Of a DNA stretch of 64,000 bases, positions 1 through 9,118 are shown one piece after another. The stretch lies in assembly GCF_001006305.1 (NCBI RefSeq), contig NZ_LBHJ01000001.1, positions 558,001-622,000 of the forward strand. Direction: 5' to 3'. The notes under the pieces are model-generated. The model did not search any database. It was not told the DNA's origin and saw only the letters and a list, made by a program, of their open reading frames with translations. This stretch comes from Silvibacterium bohemicum. GTDB taxonomy: Bacteria > Acidobacteriota > Terriglobia > Terriglobales > Acidobacteriaceae. The position numbers and the translations under genes are program-made. Positions within the stretch are counted from its first letter, which is position 1; every line of letters starts with the position of its first letter.

Positions 1-893
1 GCGCCATGGGCTACGTCTTTGCCTTGGACGACTTTGTTCCGCGTCCAGAGATGCGGCCGCTGGTCGAGATGGCCCGCTTCGTCAAAGTAGACTTCCGCCT
101 TTCCGATGCCGCCGAGCGCCGTCGTATTCATGCCATGGTTTGCGGCAGCCCGGCGGCACTGCTGGCCGAAAAGATCGAGACTCCTGAAGAATTTTCCGCG
201 GCTCTGGCCGAAGGCTATGAATATTTTCAGGGCTACTTCTTTTGCCGCCCGAAGATCTTCGCGAACCGCGAAATTCCATCGAGCTGGGCGAATTATCTGA
301 GGCTATTAGCTGAATTGACGGAGTCGCCATTCGATGCGCGCGCGGTGATACGCATCATCATGGCCGAGACCTCGATCTGCTATCGTTTGCTGCGGCTCGC
401 CAACTCCGCGCTTCTGGGTACGCGCAAGGAAGTGACCAGCGTGCAAAGCGCTCTTATTCTGGTCGGGGAAGACCGTTTTCGCCGGCTTGTCAGCCTGGCG
501 GTCTCAAGCGCCCTGGGACGCGACCAGCCTCCTGCGCTGATCAGCCTCTCGCTAGAACGCGCCCGCTTCTGCGAGCTGGTGGCTCCGCTCCTGGGGCAAA
601 ATCCGCATGAGCAATACATGCTGGGACTGCTCTCCCTGCTGGACGCGATCCTCCAGTGCCCTATGGAGAAGCTGCTGAAGTCTCTTCCGCTGCGCCCCGA
701 AGCCAAGGCCGCCCTGCTTGGAGCCGAGAACTCCATCGCTCTGCCGCTTAACCTGATCCGCTGCTATGAGGCGGGGGCGTGGGAGCCCTGCGCGGGAACG
801 ATACAAAGCCTTGGGCTGAGTGAAGAGAGGCTGGCGGGTATCTATATGGAAGCGATCCGCTGGACCACCGAAGCTATCGCCTCGACTCGCTAG
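1..893 (+). CDS. EAL-HDOD (YuxH-like) signalling protein, 5' end missing
   Basis: The frame is open to the left edge, so the gene starts outside the window; an ATG at 6 is internal. The first ~90 residues are the C-terminal part of an EAL (cyclic-di-GMP phosphodiesterase-type) domain: ALDDF (loop-6 region), FVKVDF, AEKIET and GYEYFQGYFFCRP are typical. The remaining ~200 residues match an HDOD domain. This EAL-HDOD order is that of the YuxH/CdgJ family, regulators of motility and surface behaviour whose EAL part is often inactive. The catalytic EAL motif itself lies outside the window, so activity cannot be judged. Confidence 0.85.
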   Translation, partial: AMGYVFALDDFVPRPEMRPLVEMARFVKVDFRLSDAAERRRIHAMVCGSPAALLAEKIETPEEFSAALAEGYEYFQGYFFCRPKIFANREIPSSWANYLRLLAELTESPFDARAVIRIIMAETSICYRLLRLANSALLGTRKEVTSVQSALILVGEDRFRRLVSLAVSSALGRDQPPALISLSLERARFCELVAPLLGQNPHEQYMLGLLSLLDAILQCPMEKLLKSLPLRPEAKAALLGAENSIALPLNLIRCYEAGAWEPCAGTIQSLGLSEERLAGIYMEAIRWTTEAIASTR

Positions 894-1056
894 CTGGATA
901 TCCATCCCATTCCATCGCGCTGTTAGAACGCCGGCAGTCGGGAACTGCAGGTCTCTCCGCTTCGCTTCACCACCCCGTCACGCCAAAAGCAGGCGCGCCG
1001 GGGACCCCGATTTCGCTCCGGTCGGTATGACAATTTATGAGAGGAAATCCCTGGCT

Positions 1057-1398
1057 CTAGAGCGCTTCCGCCTGCTCGACCGTCTCTGTAATTGGGATCA
1101 GTCCGTCTACTTTGGTGAGCTTGAAGAGCTCGAGGACGCGATAGTTGGGGCCTGCGGCAATCACCTTCTGTCCCCGCCTCTGCGCCGAGACGTAGGATTT
1201 GATGATCGCGCCCATTCCTGCGGAATCCATATACGGAACGCCAGAGAGATCGAAGATGGTAACCGGCAGGTGCTCATGGTCGATCGCACTCTGCAGGGAG
1301 AAGAAGTTCTGGAGCACAACCGGTCCGGTGATCCGCAGGATGCGGGTGCCTTCAGCCTTGCCGGGAAGAGTTTCAATGGTAAGAGGATCTTGCTGCAT
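1057..1398 (-). CDS. STAS-domain protein (anti-sigma factor antagonist type)
   Basis: A 113-residue single STAS domain. The motif YMDSAGMG places Ser59 where SpoIIAA/RsbV-type antagonists are phosphorylated by a HPK-like kinase. By family, such proteins bind an anti-sigma/kinase partner when unphosphorylated and release a sigma factor or other output. No kinase of that kind lies beside it, so the partner is unknown. It is a close paralogue of the STAS gene at 5913-6284; the C-terminal stretch starting RVLELFKLT is almost the same in both. Transcribed away from the peptidase gene at 1535. Confidence 0.88.
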   Translation of the reverse strand: MQQDPLTIETLPGKAEGTRILRITGPVVLQNFFSLQSAIDHEHLPVTIFDLSGVPYMDSAGMGAIIKSYVSAQRRGQKVIAAGPNYRVLELFKLTKVDGLIPITETVEQAEAL

Positions 1399-1534
1399 AA
1401 CGATTGAAGTGTATGCATTGGGGCGGGATAGGAGTGTTACATTCGCGTGAAATCCCGAATCCGGAGAGCTGGCCGGTAGCCGTCAGAAAAATGATTGGAG
1501 AGCGGCCTGTCTTTGATAAGATCGGCGGTCCAAT

Positions 1535-3442
1535 ATGCTGAAGAAGATCGCCTGCCTGCCGATTCTCTGCCTCTGCTTCTCGACCAGTCTTCGCGCCGCC
1601 AACCCCACGTGGGTAGAAATTCGCAGCGCTCACTTCACAGTGCTGACTGACAGCAATGAAAAGCGCGGCCGCCAGCTGCTCGACCAGTTCGAGCGCATGC
1701 GCTGGGTCTTTCAGACCATGTTTCCCAAGTCTAATGTCGATCCCGTTTCTCCCATTACGATTCTGGCTGTGAAGGACAAGAAAGACTTTCAAGCGCTCGA
1801 GCCCGAGGCTTATCTCTCCAAGAACGCTTTGAATCTGGCCGGATATTTTCTTACCGCGCCGGACAAGAATTACATCGCCCTGCGTTTGGACGCCGAGGGC
1901 GAACATCCCTTTGCGACCGTTTATCACGAGTACACCCACCTGCAGCTCAGTCCGGCGGGGGAATGGCTGCCTCTCTGGCTGAACGAGGGTCTGGCCGAGT
2001 TCTTTCAGAACACCGACATCCACGACAAGAATGTGCAGCTCGGCCAGCCCAGCCCGGACGATATCTACTATCTGCGGCAGAGCCGGATGATGCCGCTGGT
2101 TACCCTGCTCAAGGTGGATGTGAACTCGCCCTACTATCACGAGGAGCAGAAAGGCTCGGTGTTTTATGCCGAAGCCTGGGCACTGACTCACTATCTCGAA
2201 ATCACCGATCGCAAGAACAACACCCATCGCCTGCACGACTACACAGAGCTGATGAGCCAGCATCTGGACTCGGTGACGGCGGCGGAAAAGGCCTTCGGCG
2301 ACCTGAAGCAGTTGGAAAAGGATTTGAATAATTACGTTGCCCAAGGCAGCTTCAGCTATTTCACCCTGAACAGCGCGGCGGCTCCGCTCGATGAGGCGTC
2401 GTACCAGGTGACGGCGCTGTCTCCGGCTCAGGCTGACGCTGTACGCGCCGATTTTCTTGCCTATGCGCAACGAACCAAGGACGCCCGCACCCTGCTCGAC
2501 ACTGTCCTTCGCGAAGACCCTAACAATGTCTTGGCCCACGAGACCATGGGCTATCTCGAATTCCGGGACGGCAATCGTGACGCGGCGCGCAAGTGGTACG
2601 AGGAGGCGGTCAAGCTGGATTCCCAGAGCTTTATCGCCAACTATTATTACGCTTCCATGTCGTTCGGCAGCCGGGATGACGCCACCCAGGCTCAGGTCGA
2701 GGCTAGCCTGCAGACGGCCATCAAGCTCAATCCGCGTTTTGCGCCGGCTTACGACGAGCTGGCATCGCTCTATGGAATGCACCAGGAAAAATTGGACGAG
2801 GCGCATCGGTTGAACCTGCAGGCCGTGGCGCTGGAGCCGGCGAACGTCAACTATCGCATGAATGCCGCCAATATTTTGCTGACATCAGGGCGTGCCGAAG
2901 ATGCGATTCGCGTTCTCAAGGCAGCAGAGGGCGTAGCCAAATCGCCGCAAGAGCTGAGCGTGATCTCCGTCCGTCTGGCCCAGTTGGAGCAGTTCCAGGC
3001 GGTTCAGGAATCGACGCAGACCGCGCTTCGTGACGCGAAAGATCTGTCTACGGCGCCCGGTCCTCCGCCGGGAAAGGTGGCGACCCGTCTCTCCAGCGTC
3101 GGCAACTTCGGAGCGGCTGGATCGACCATCGTAGAGTCCGCGCCGCCCAGGCATCCTGACGAAACGCCGCACGCTCCGTGGCATACGGCCAAGGGAGTGA
3201 TCCGGGACGTCCAGTGCAGTGATCCCGCAATTTTTGAAATTACCGTGATCGGAGCGGGGAAGACGGTTCAGCTTTACAGCGATAACTATTACAAGGTGGA
3301 ATTCTCTGCCGCGAACTTCACTCCGGAGGGTGAGATTCATCCCTGCAAGGATTTGCAGGGAATGAAGGCGAGCGTGAAGTATTCGGAGAGCAGCGATAAA
3401 ACCATTGACGGCCAGGTGGTGGCGGTCGAGTTGAGCAAATGA
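1535..3442 (+). CDS. Exported gluzincin-type metallopeptidase with TPR repeats
   Basis: 635 residues starting with a Sec signal (MLKKIACLPILCLCFSTS, cleavage near AA-N). A zinc site is visible: HEYTH at 131-135, then LNEGLAEF at 149-156 giving the third ligand, as in peptidase MA-like (DUF1570-type) gluzincins. Residues ~300-490 form TPR-like helical pairs, and the last ~130 residues form a separate domain of unknown role. Probably a periplasmic or surface peptidase or scaffold; substrate unknown. Single gene, divergent from the STAS gene at 1057-1398, which leaves a 136-base shared promoter region. Confidence 0.85.
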   Translation: MLKKIACLPILCLCFSTSLRAANPTWVEIRSAHFTVLTDSNEKRGRQLLDQFERMRWVFQTMFPKSNVDPVSPITILAVKDKKDFQALEPEAYLSKNALNLAGYFLTAPDKNYIALRLDAEGEHPFATVYHEYTHLQLSPAGEWLPLWLNEGLAEFFQNTDIHDKNVQLGQPSPDDIYYLRQSRMMPLVTLLKVDVNSPYYHEEQKGSVFYAEAWALTHYLEITDRKNNTHRLHDYTELMSQHLDSVTAAEKAFGDLKQLEKDLNNYVAQGSFSYFTLNSAAAPLDEASYQVTALSPAQADAVRADFLAYAQRTKDARTLLDTVLREDPNNVLAHETMGYLEFRDGNRDAARKWYEEAVKLDSQSFIANYYYASMSFGSRDDATQAQVEASLQTAIKLNPRFAPAYDELASLYGMHQEKLDEAHRLNLQAVALEPANVNYRMNAANILLTSGRAEDAIRVLKAAEGVAKSPQELSVISVRLAQLEQFQAVQESTQTALRDAKDLSTAPGPPPGKVATRLSSVGNFGAAGSTIVESAPPRHPDETPHAPWHTAKGVIRDVQCSDPAIFEITVIGAGKTVQLYSDNYYKVEFSAANFTPEGEIHPCKDLQGMKASVKYSESSDKTIDGQVVAVELSK

Positions 3443-3446
3443 GTCC

Positions 3447-3461
3447 GGGGCATGAAGCCCC
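3447..3461. repeat. Short inverted repeat GGGGC-ATGAA-GCCCC family, copy 1
   Basis: GGGGCATGAAGCCCC just after the peptidase stop codon. The arms GGGC/GCCC enclose ATGAA. Similar copies lie at 4401-4415 and 4434-4451. The rest of 3443-3629 holds no gene I can support. Confidence 0.6.
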
Positions 3462-3629
3462 TGCTCTCTCCGTTCTGGGCTTCTGATCTCTCCGCCCTGA
3501 AGGCACTGGTTGGCTTCGCTCGCGCGGCTTTTCGGGCGGTATTGTCTTTGGGCAACGGTTCAGATGAGTCTTGGAGCTGTTGCATGGTCTGAACGGGATG
3601 GAATTTTTTCCCAGAATTAGTCCCCTGAG

Positions 3630-4244
3630 TCATTGATTCCTCAGGGCATTCCCAAGCTGTTCTGGAGGCCTGTTTAGGAGGCGAGGGACGGTGCGGACCG
3701 GAGCGTCGAAATTTTGAGATTCTTTGGGACGCGATTCGGCCCAGACTGAATACAATTCGCCTGCGTAGCGGGAGACGCGCGTTCCGATCTTGACGATTTC
3801 AGTGAATCCCTGTTCCAGAAGCAGGGCGCGCAGGGCAGAGAAGCCGATCGGGTATGGTATCCACTGACTCCGCGCCCTTTCGTCATATTCGACGACCAGC
3901 AACCGTTGGGAAAGCGTCCGTAGCCTTGCGGTTAAAGTGGCCTGGTCTTCGATGTAATGCAGGAGATTGGCTATGAGCACGCCATCGAGTGGAGGCAGGG
4001 GGAGGTTGCTCCCGGTGAGGGTCGCGACTTCCTTGCGGATGGTTACATCCTGATACCGGTCAGGAATCTGCGATAACGATTTTTCGTCTTTATCGATGGC
4101 GTGGATAACGCTGCCGGCGGGCAGCAGGGTTGCAAGGGCGAGCGTAAACGTGCCTGTTCCGCAGCCCAGATCGCACCATGTCTGGGGACGATCGCCGGAG
4201 ATTTTGTCGATTCGAATCAGGTCAGCTGCCTCAGAAATATTCAT
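3630..4244 (-). CDS. Class I SAM-dependent methyltransferase
   Basis: The glycine-rich SAM motif DLGCGTGTFTLALA lies near the N-terminus, with the acidic residue of the next strand in HAIDKD, and GVLIANLLHYIED matches motif IV. About 204 residues. I chose the ATG at 4244 (MNISEAADLIRI), which puts the SAM motif at the usual distance; the open frame extends to an ATG at 4322, but the added residues look non-coding. Substrate unknown. Convergent with the peptidase gene. Confidence 0.8.
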   Translation of the reverse strand: MNISEAADLIRIDKISGDRPQTWCDLGCGTGTFTLALATLLPAGSVIHAIDKDEKSLSQIPDRYQDVTIRKEVATLTGSNLPLPPLDGVLIANLLHYIEDQATLTARLRTLSQRLLVVEYDERARSQWIPYPIGFSALRALLLEQGFTEIVKIGTRVSRYAGELYSVWAESRPKESQNFDAPVRTVPRLLNRPPEQLGNALRNQ

Positions 4245-4400
4245 TTCTCGTTTGTCTCTGCGAAGCAGGGTCCTTTCGGGGTGGAGTGATTGCCATCCAT
4301 GGCTTTTCGCAAGAGACAACACGGCCTCGCGGGCTTTATTCAGCCCATGGTTCCCTTCGGATGTAGTGGGATTTCAAAGGGGGTGGTGAGTAGGAAGGCC

Positions 4401-4415
4401 CGGGGCTGAAGCCCG
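4401..4415. repeat. Short inverted repeat, copy 2
   Basis: CGGGGCTGAAGCCCG: CGGGC-type arms around TGAA. Same family as 3447-3461 and 4434-4451. Confidence 0.55.
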
Positions 4416-4433
4416 AGTTTGGTTTGGCTTAAC

Positions 4434-4451
4434 AGGGGCATGAAGGCCCCT
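4434..4451. repeat. Short inverted repeat, copy 3
   Basis: AGGGGCATGAAGGCCCCT: arms AGGGGC and GCCCCT around ATGAAG. Third copy of the family within 1 kb. Confidence 0.55.
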
Positions 4452-4592
4452 TCTCCCTCCGCCCGGGAGGCTTCTGCTTCCTTCAGTTTGAAGGTCCCTT
4501 CTTCCTCCGGCTTAGAGGTTTCTGTTCGGCCCCTGTTCTCTCCTTGGGGTCGTGGCGAGACGTTGTTTAGGATAGCGAGGCACCGGCGATCG

Positions 4593-5150
4593 CTAGTTCG
4601 CCAGGGCTTCGGGGCTGGCGGTTCTTGATATGCCTTCTTCGGGTCGACGGCGCACGATGCCTGCGGTGACCAAGGCCATGATGATTCCGACGGGCAATGG
4701 TTCGAGCAGGGTCATGGACATGCGGTACAGCGGGTTCGAGTACATAACTTCGAACTTGTGGGCCTCCGCGATCCTGGCTTCGAGGGCGGCGCCCTGCAGG
4801 CCGGAGTTCTGGGCCCGTTTCTCCATGCTGGCGGCGTAATCGTGTGCGAAGTTCTTCTCCACCGTGGCCGACAGGGCTTCCCACATGGCTACGTAACAGA
4901 CGCAGGAGATCAGCATCATGAGGGCGCCGGCGGCGAAGGCCCGGCCGAAGGTGATCGAGCCGCCGCATTCGGTGTCGCGGTAATGCTTCACGCCGACAAA
5001 GACGATCAGGAAACTGAGCACCATGGTGGTGTAGCCGACCAGCATGCCGTAGCTGGCATTGATGTGGTGCTCGAAGGGCACCGTGACCGCCATCGTGCCC
5101 GCCAGAACGAGACCGCTCAGCAGGCCATACTTCCAGACACTCTTCTTCAT
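4593..5150 (-). CDS. DUF4199 family membrane protein
   Basis: 185 residues from the ATG at 5150 (MKKSVWKYGLLSGLVLAG), which has AGGAG just upstream; the frame runs further up without a ribosome site. Four hydrophobic segments, with a polar stretch (VEKNFAHDYAASMEK) before the last and the DUF4199 pattern GLLSGLVLA / GGSITFGRAF. Function of the family is unknown. It lies 135 bases downstream of the LuxR gene on the same strand, an association I recall as recurrent in Acidobacteria and Bacteroidetes. Confidence 0.8.
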   Translation of the reverse strand: MKKSVWKYGLLSGLVLAGTMAVTVPFEHHINASYGMLVGYTTMVLSFLIVFVGVKHYRDTECGGSITFGRAFAAGALMMLISCVCYVAMWEALSATVEKNFAHDYAASMEKRAQNSGLQGAALEARIAEAHKFEVMYSNPLYRMSMTLLEPLPVGIIMALVTAGIVRRRPEEGISRTASPEALAN

Positions 5151-5285
5151 GTTCACTGCTCCTGGGTACGGGGCGCTTCGGAGCGCCGAGACGTCCTCAC
5201 CCTGCCCGATCGGGCGATGGTTGTGCGTCATACTTTCGCATGATTTTGCCGGAAATCGCGAAATTCATGCGAAAGTTAGCCGGAT

Positions 5286-5768
5286 CTAGGGGAGGAGGCC
5301 GAGTTCCTTGCTGCGCTGGACAGCTTCGGTGCGGCGGCGGGCGCCGAGCTTGTCGAAAGCGCGGCTGCAGTGAGTCTTCACGGTGTTCTCGCTCACGAAG
5401 AGGGTTTCACCGATCTCGCGGTTGCTCAGGCCGCGGGCCACGAGCTCGAGGATTTCCAGCTCGCGGGGGGTGATGCCGAGGCGCTTGCGGACGGTGTCGT
5501 CGGCGGTAAGGTTGGGTGTTGTGGGTGCGGGGACAGCGACTTCGACGATGCGGTCCACGACACGGTGTACGACACGTTCCCGGATACGTTCGCGGGGGGC
5601 GAGGAGCCGGGTGCCGAGCCAGATGCCGGCTCCGGCGAAGAGGATGGCGATCAGGACGCCGTAGATGGCGATCGAGTGCTCAAGGACGACGAAGCGGAAT
5701 TCGGTCCACTGGAGCAGCGTGACCAGGACGCCGCCGACCAGCCCGAAGATCAGCACCTGTTTGCGCAT
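5286..5768 (-). CDS. Membrane-tethered LuxR-family transcription regulator
   Basis: About 160 residues from the ATG at 5768 (MRKQVLIFGLVGG), preceded by AAGGCGG. Two hydrophobic segments (~3-20 and ~30-50) come first, then a charged Arg-rich linker, then a GerE/LuxR helix-turn-helix (LTPRELEILELVARGLSNRE-type, beginning ITPRELEILEL, with SENTVKTH). There is no receiver domain, so control is probably through the membrane part or a partner such as the DUF4199 protein encoded downstream. Target genes unknown. Confidence 0.85.
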   Translation of the reverse strand: MRKQVLIFGLVGGVLVTLLQWTEFRFVVLEHSIAIYGVLIAILFAGAGIWLGTRLLAPRERIRERVVHRVVDRIVEVAVPAPTTPNLTADDTVRKRLGITPRELEILELVARGLSNREIGETLFVSENTVKTHCSRAFDKLGARRRTEAVQRSKELGLLP

Positions 5769-5912
5769 CCGCCTTATCCCAGGGAAGTTGCTGCCTATGA
5801 TATCGCGCGGCATTCGGTGAGGGGAACTGGAGCATCCCGGAGCTGCAGCCGGCGGGGGCCGCTCTAAGGTTTTCCGGCTTGGCGTGGATTGAATTGGAAA
5901 TCGGGGTTGCTG

Positions 5913-6284
5913 CTAAAGCGATTCGGCCTGTTCCAGAGTGGCCGCGATGGGAATCAGTGAATCTACCCGGGTCAGCTTGAAGAGCTCGAGCACGCGCTCG
6001 TTCACCGACGCCAGGATGAGCTTATGTCCGCGCTTCTGGGCGGCTACGAAATACTTGAGCACTACCCCGAGGCCGGCCGAATCCATGTGCGGCACCTTGC
6101 TCAGGTCGAGGATGGTGACCGGCGACTGCAGCTTGAGAAACTCTGCCTGCAGCGTGGTGAAATTCTGGAGTGTAATGGGACCGCTTACACGCAGCACGCG
6201 AACGGCAGGGGACTTCCCGGGCAGCACTTCGATCGACAATGACACTTGATCCGATACCTCTGGAAACGATGCGGCGGTGAACAA
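5913..6284 (-). CDS. STAS-domain protein, paralogue of the 1057-1398 gene
   Basis: 123 residues; the STAS domain has HMDSAGLG with Ser69 at the phosphorylation position. The C-terminal region RVLELFKLTRVDSLIPIA differs by only a few residues from the other STAS protein here. The first ~14 residues may be over-extended, since the paralogue starts nearer the first strand. Divergent from mraY. Confidence 0.87.
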   Translation of the reverse strand: MFTAASFPEVSDQVSLSIEVLPGKSPAVRVLRVSGPITLQNFTTLQAEFLKLQSPVTILDLSKVPHMDSAGLGVVLKYFVAAQKRGHKLILASVNERVLELFKLTRVDSLIPIAATLEQAESL

Positions 6285-6463
6285 CCATCATACAGCTTGG
6301 GCTTGAAAGACCCTTTAACCCCAATGGATGAGGTCAACACAATCGATCTCCAGCCCCTCCGATTTCACCCCTTCACTGCTGAGTGACACATCGGCAAGAA
6401 TCATCACCGCGGCTCGCGGTTGGCCGTATGATGATCAACAGAAATCATCCCGCCGGAGGAAGT

Positions 6464-7597
6464 TTGCTCTACTGGCTGCTGTATCAAAAGCTGTTCCTTT
6501 ATTTCCGCCCATTCCGCATTTTCCGGTATGTGACCTTTCGCACTGCCTTTGCGACGCTGACCGCTCTGCTGATCGCTCTCTTCATCGGTCCGTTCGTCAT
6601 TGAGAAGCTGCGCGAGTTTCAGATAGGCCAGTACATCCGCGAAGAAGGGCCGAAGGATCACCAGAAAAAGGCAGGCACTCCCACCATGGGGGGAGTCCTG
6701 ATCTGCATTGCCATCCTGCTTCCCACGCTGCTCTGGTCGGACTTATCTAACCCCTTTGTTTGGCTGGTGATGGGGTCGACGCTGGCCTTCGGCGCCATTG
6801 GTTTCGCGGATGACTACATCAAGGTTGTCCATCGCCGCAATCTCGGTCTTACCGGACGCGCCAAGCTCGGCGGCCAGTTCCTGGTGGCCATCGCCATCGC
6901 CGCTGCGCTCATTTTCATGCAGTCGCAGGGCAGCTATTCCACGCAAATTACTGTTCCTTTTATCAAAAGCTTCCATCCCCACCTTTCCGTGCCCTTTCTC
7001 ACCCGGATTCCGCACTGGGGGCTGGTCGCCTTCCTGCCCTTCGTGGCCTTTGTGGCGCTGGTTCTGGTCGGATCGAGTAATGCCGTCAACCTGACCGATG
7101 GATTGGACGGTCTGGCCATCGGCTGCACCATCGTCGCCGCCGGAGCGCTCACCGTCCTCACGTATGTGAGCGGCCACGTGGTCTTCGCCGATTACCTGGA
7201 ATTGCAGCGGATGCCGCTGGTGGCGGAGGTGACCGTCTTCTGCGGGTCCATGGTGGGGGCGAGCATTGGATTCCTCTGGTACAACGCCCATCCAGCCGAA
7301 ATCTTCATGGGCGACGTCGGCTCCCTGGCGCTGGGTGGGGCCATTGGAACGGTTGCCGTCGTCATCCGCCAGGAACTGCTGCTGCCGCTGATCGGCGGGA
7401 TCTTCGTTCTGGAGGCGCTTTCGGTCATTCTCCAGGTGGGCAGCTATAAGCTGCGCAAGAAGCGCATCTTCAAGATGGCCCCGCTCCATCACCACTTCGA
7501 GCTGCAGGGATGGTCGGAATCCAAGGTCATTGCCCGCTTCTGGATCGGTGCGCTAGTGTTTGCACTCTTTGCACTCACCACGCTGAAGCTGCGCTAA
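6464..7597 (+). CDS. mraY: Phospho-N-acetylmuramoyl-pentapeptide transferase MraY
   Basis: Transfers phospho-MurNAc-pentapeptide to undecaprenyl phosphate, giving lipid I at the inner face of the membrane. Seen: GTPTMGG, FADDYIKV (Asp pair), NAVNLTDGLDGLA, FMGDVGSLALGG and the HHHFE motif (PLHHHFELQGW); about ten membrane segments; 377 residues. I propose the TTG at 6464 (product starts MLYWLLYQKLF, the usual MraY beginning) because GGAGGA lies 4 bases upstream; ATG codons further up lack a ribosome site. First gene of the mraY-murD-ftsW run. Confidence 0.97.
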   Translation: MLYWLLYQKLFLYFRPFRIFRYVTFRTAFATLTALLIALFIGPFVIEKLREFQIGQYIREEGPKDHQKKAGTPTMGGVLICIAILLPTLLWSDLSNPFVWLVMGSTLAFGAIGFADDYIKVVHRRNLGLTGRAKLGGQFLVAIAIAAALIFMQSQGSYSTQITVPFIKSFHPHLSVPFLTRIPHWGLVAFLPFVAFVALVLVGSSNAVNLTDGLDGLAIGCTIVAAGALTVLTYVSGHVVFADYLELQRMPLVAEVTVFCGSMVGASIGFLWYNAHPAEIFMGDVGSLALGGAIGTVAVVIRQELLLPLIGGIFVLEALSVILQVGSYKLRKKRIFKMAPLHHHFELQGWSESKVIARFWIGALVFALFALTTLKLR

Positions 7598-7719
7598 ATG
7601 TAGTCCCCGGCGTGCAACAATGACCTGTTCGGCAACAGGCGTCGCGGGCGTGTGTTCGAACCATCTGAACTAGCTGAACTGGGTTGACCATCTTCATCTG
7701 CAGGCCTGAACGTATACCA

Positions 7720-9099
7720 ATGGAACTCAAAGGCAAAAAAGTACTCGTCGTGGGACTCGGCAAATCCGGCCTGGCCGCCGCGCTCTTTCTGCGCCGCCGC
7801 GGGGCGCAGGTCACCGTCTCCGATGTTCGCAGCGCAGAGGCGCTCGCGCAAGATATCCCCGCACTGCTCGATGAGGGCATCATGGTGGAGGCCGGAGGCC
7901 ACGGTCTGCTCACCTTCCGCCGGCAGGACCTGATCGTGGTGAGCCCTGGTGTGCCCATCGATACCCCCGAGCTGGTGCAGGTGCGCAACTTCGGCCTGCC
8001 CATCATCGGCGAGGTCGAACTCGCTGCCCGTTTTCTCAAAGGGAAGGTTCTGGCCATCACCGGCTCGAACGGCAAGACGACGACGACTTCGTTGTGCGGC
8101 GAAATCCTCGCCGCCGGCAAGCTTCCGGTCGCGGTGGGAGGCAATATCGGCCTGCCGGTCATTGCGCTGGTCGACGACTCTCGCGAAGATGGCTGGTCGG
8201 TGCTCGAAGTCTCCAGCTTCCAGCTGGAGACGACCTATCAGTTCCGTCCCGAGATCGCGGTCATTCTCAACATCACGCCCGACCATCTCGACCGCCATGG
8301 AACTTTCGAGAATTATGCAGCGGCCAAGGAAAAGATCTTCGCCAATCACACTGCCGAAGATGTTCTGGTCCTGAATGCCGACGACGATGTTGCCTCGAAG
8401 GTCGCCGTTCGGGCCAAGTCGAAGATCTACTGGTTCAGCCGCAAGCGCATTGTCCGCCAGGGCGCGTGCGTGCACGACGGCGCCATCATCTTCCGCGCCT
8501 CGGAGCAGGCATCGCCGGAGTTCATTCTCAAGGTCGAGGAGATTCCGCTCAAGGGATCGCACAACATCGAGAATGTTCTTGCTGCCGTCTGCGCCGCCCG
8601 CCTTGCAGGAGTCGAGGCCGAGGCCATTCGCAGCGCGGTGATGGCCTTCCACGCCGTCGCCCATCGTCTGGAATTCGTGGCTAATGTCAACGGGGTCGAT
8701 TACTACAACGACTCCAAGGCCACCAATGTCGACGCAGCCATGAAGGCCATCGACGCCTTTCCGGGGGGGATTCATCTCATCCTCGGCGGCAAGGACAAGG
8801 GCTCCGATTATCGGCTGATGCGGCCGCTGATTCAGGAGCGGGTGAAGGCGGTTTACACCATCGGGTCGGCGGCGGAGAAGATCTTTACGCACGTGGAAGG
8901 CGCAGCGCCCATCGTGGATGCGGGCACGCTCGATGCGGCTGTGACTAAAGCCGCTGAGGCGGCGCAGCCGGGCGAGATCATCCTGCTTGCGCCTGCCTGC
9001 TCCAGCTTCGATCAATTCCAGAACTACGAACATCGCGGGCAGGTCTTTAAAGACCTGGTCCTCGCCCGCCGAGGGGTACGCGAATGGCAGAGCGCATAG
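7720..9099 (+). CDS. murD: UDP-N-acetylmuramoyl-L-alanine--D-glutamate ligase MurD
   Basis: Cytoplasmic ATP-dependent ligase adding D-Glu to UDP-MurNAc-L-Ala. 459 residues from MELKGKKVLVVGLGKSG. Seen: N-terminal UDP-binding VVGLGKSGLAAA, P-loop ITGSNGKTTTTS, DHLDRHGTFENYAAAK, the Mur-ligase YYNDSKATN and LGGKDKGSD motifs. A small in-frame ATG at 7684 is less likely because the start chosen gives the standard N-terminus. 122 bases after mraY and 19 bases before ftsW. Confidence 0.97.
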   Translation: MELKGKKVLVVGLGKSGLAAALFLRRRGAQVTVSDVRSAEALAQDIPALLDEGIMVEAGGHGLLTFRRQDLIVVSPGVPIDTPELVQVRNFGLPIIGEVELAARFLKGKVLAITGSNGKTTTTSLCGEILAAGKLPVAVGGNIGLPVIALVDDSREDGWSVLEVSSFQLETTYQFRPEIAVILNITPDHLDRHGTFENYAAAKEKIFANHTAEDVLVLNADDDVASKVAVRAKSKIYWFSRKRIVRQGACVHDGAIIFRASEQASPEFILKVEEIPLKGSHNIENVLAAVCAARLAGVEAEAIRSAVMAFHAVAHRLEFVANVNGVDYYNDSKATNVDAAMKAIDAFPGGIHLILGGKDKGSDYRLMRPLIQERVKAVYTIGSAAEKIFTHVEGAAPIVDAGTLDAAVTKAAEAAQPGEIILLAPACSSFDQFQNYEHRGQVFKDLVLARRGVREWQSA

Positions 9100-9118
9100 G
9101 CATGGCAGAAGGGGTCGC

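Larger units (their letters stand above)
4245..4592. other. Gene-free stretch rich in GC hairpins
   Basis: About 350 bases with no convincing reading frame. It holds two copies of the GGGGC-TGAAG-CCCC repeat and pyrimidine-rich filler, and looks like repeat-laden spacer. Confidence 0.5.

Noticed and set aside
820..1407. 195-codon plus-strand frame across the STAS gene
   Set aside because: Runs through an intergenic region and antisense to a conserved STAS gene; no family pattern.
1373..2806. 477-codon minus-strand open frame opposite the metallopeptidase
   Set aside because: Antisense to a gene with a clear zinc motif and signal peptide; no domain recognised.
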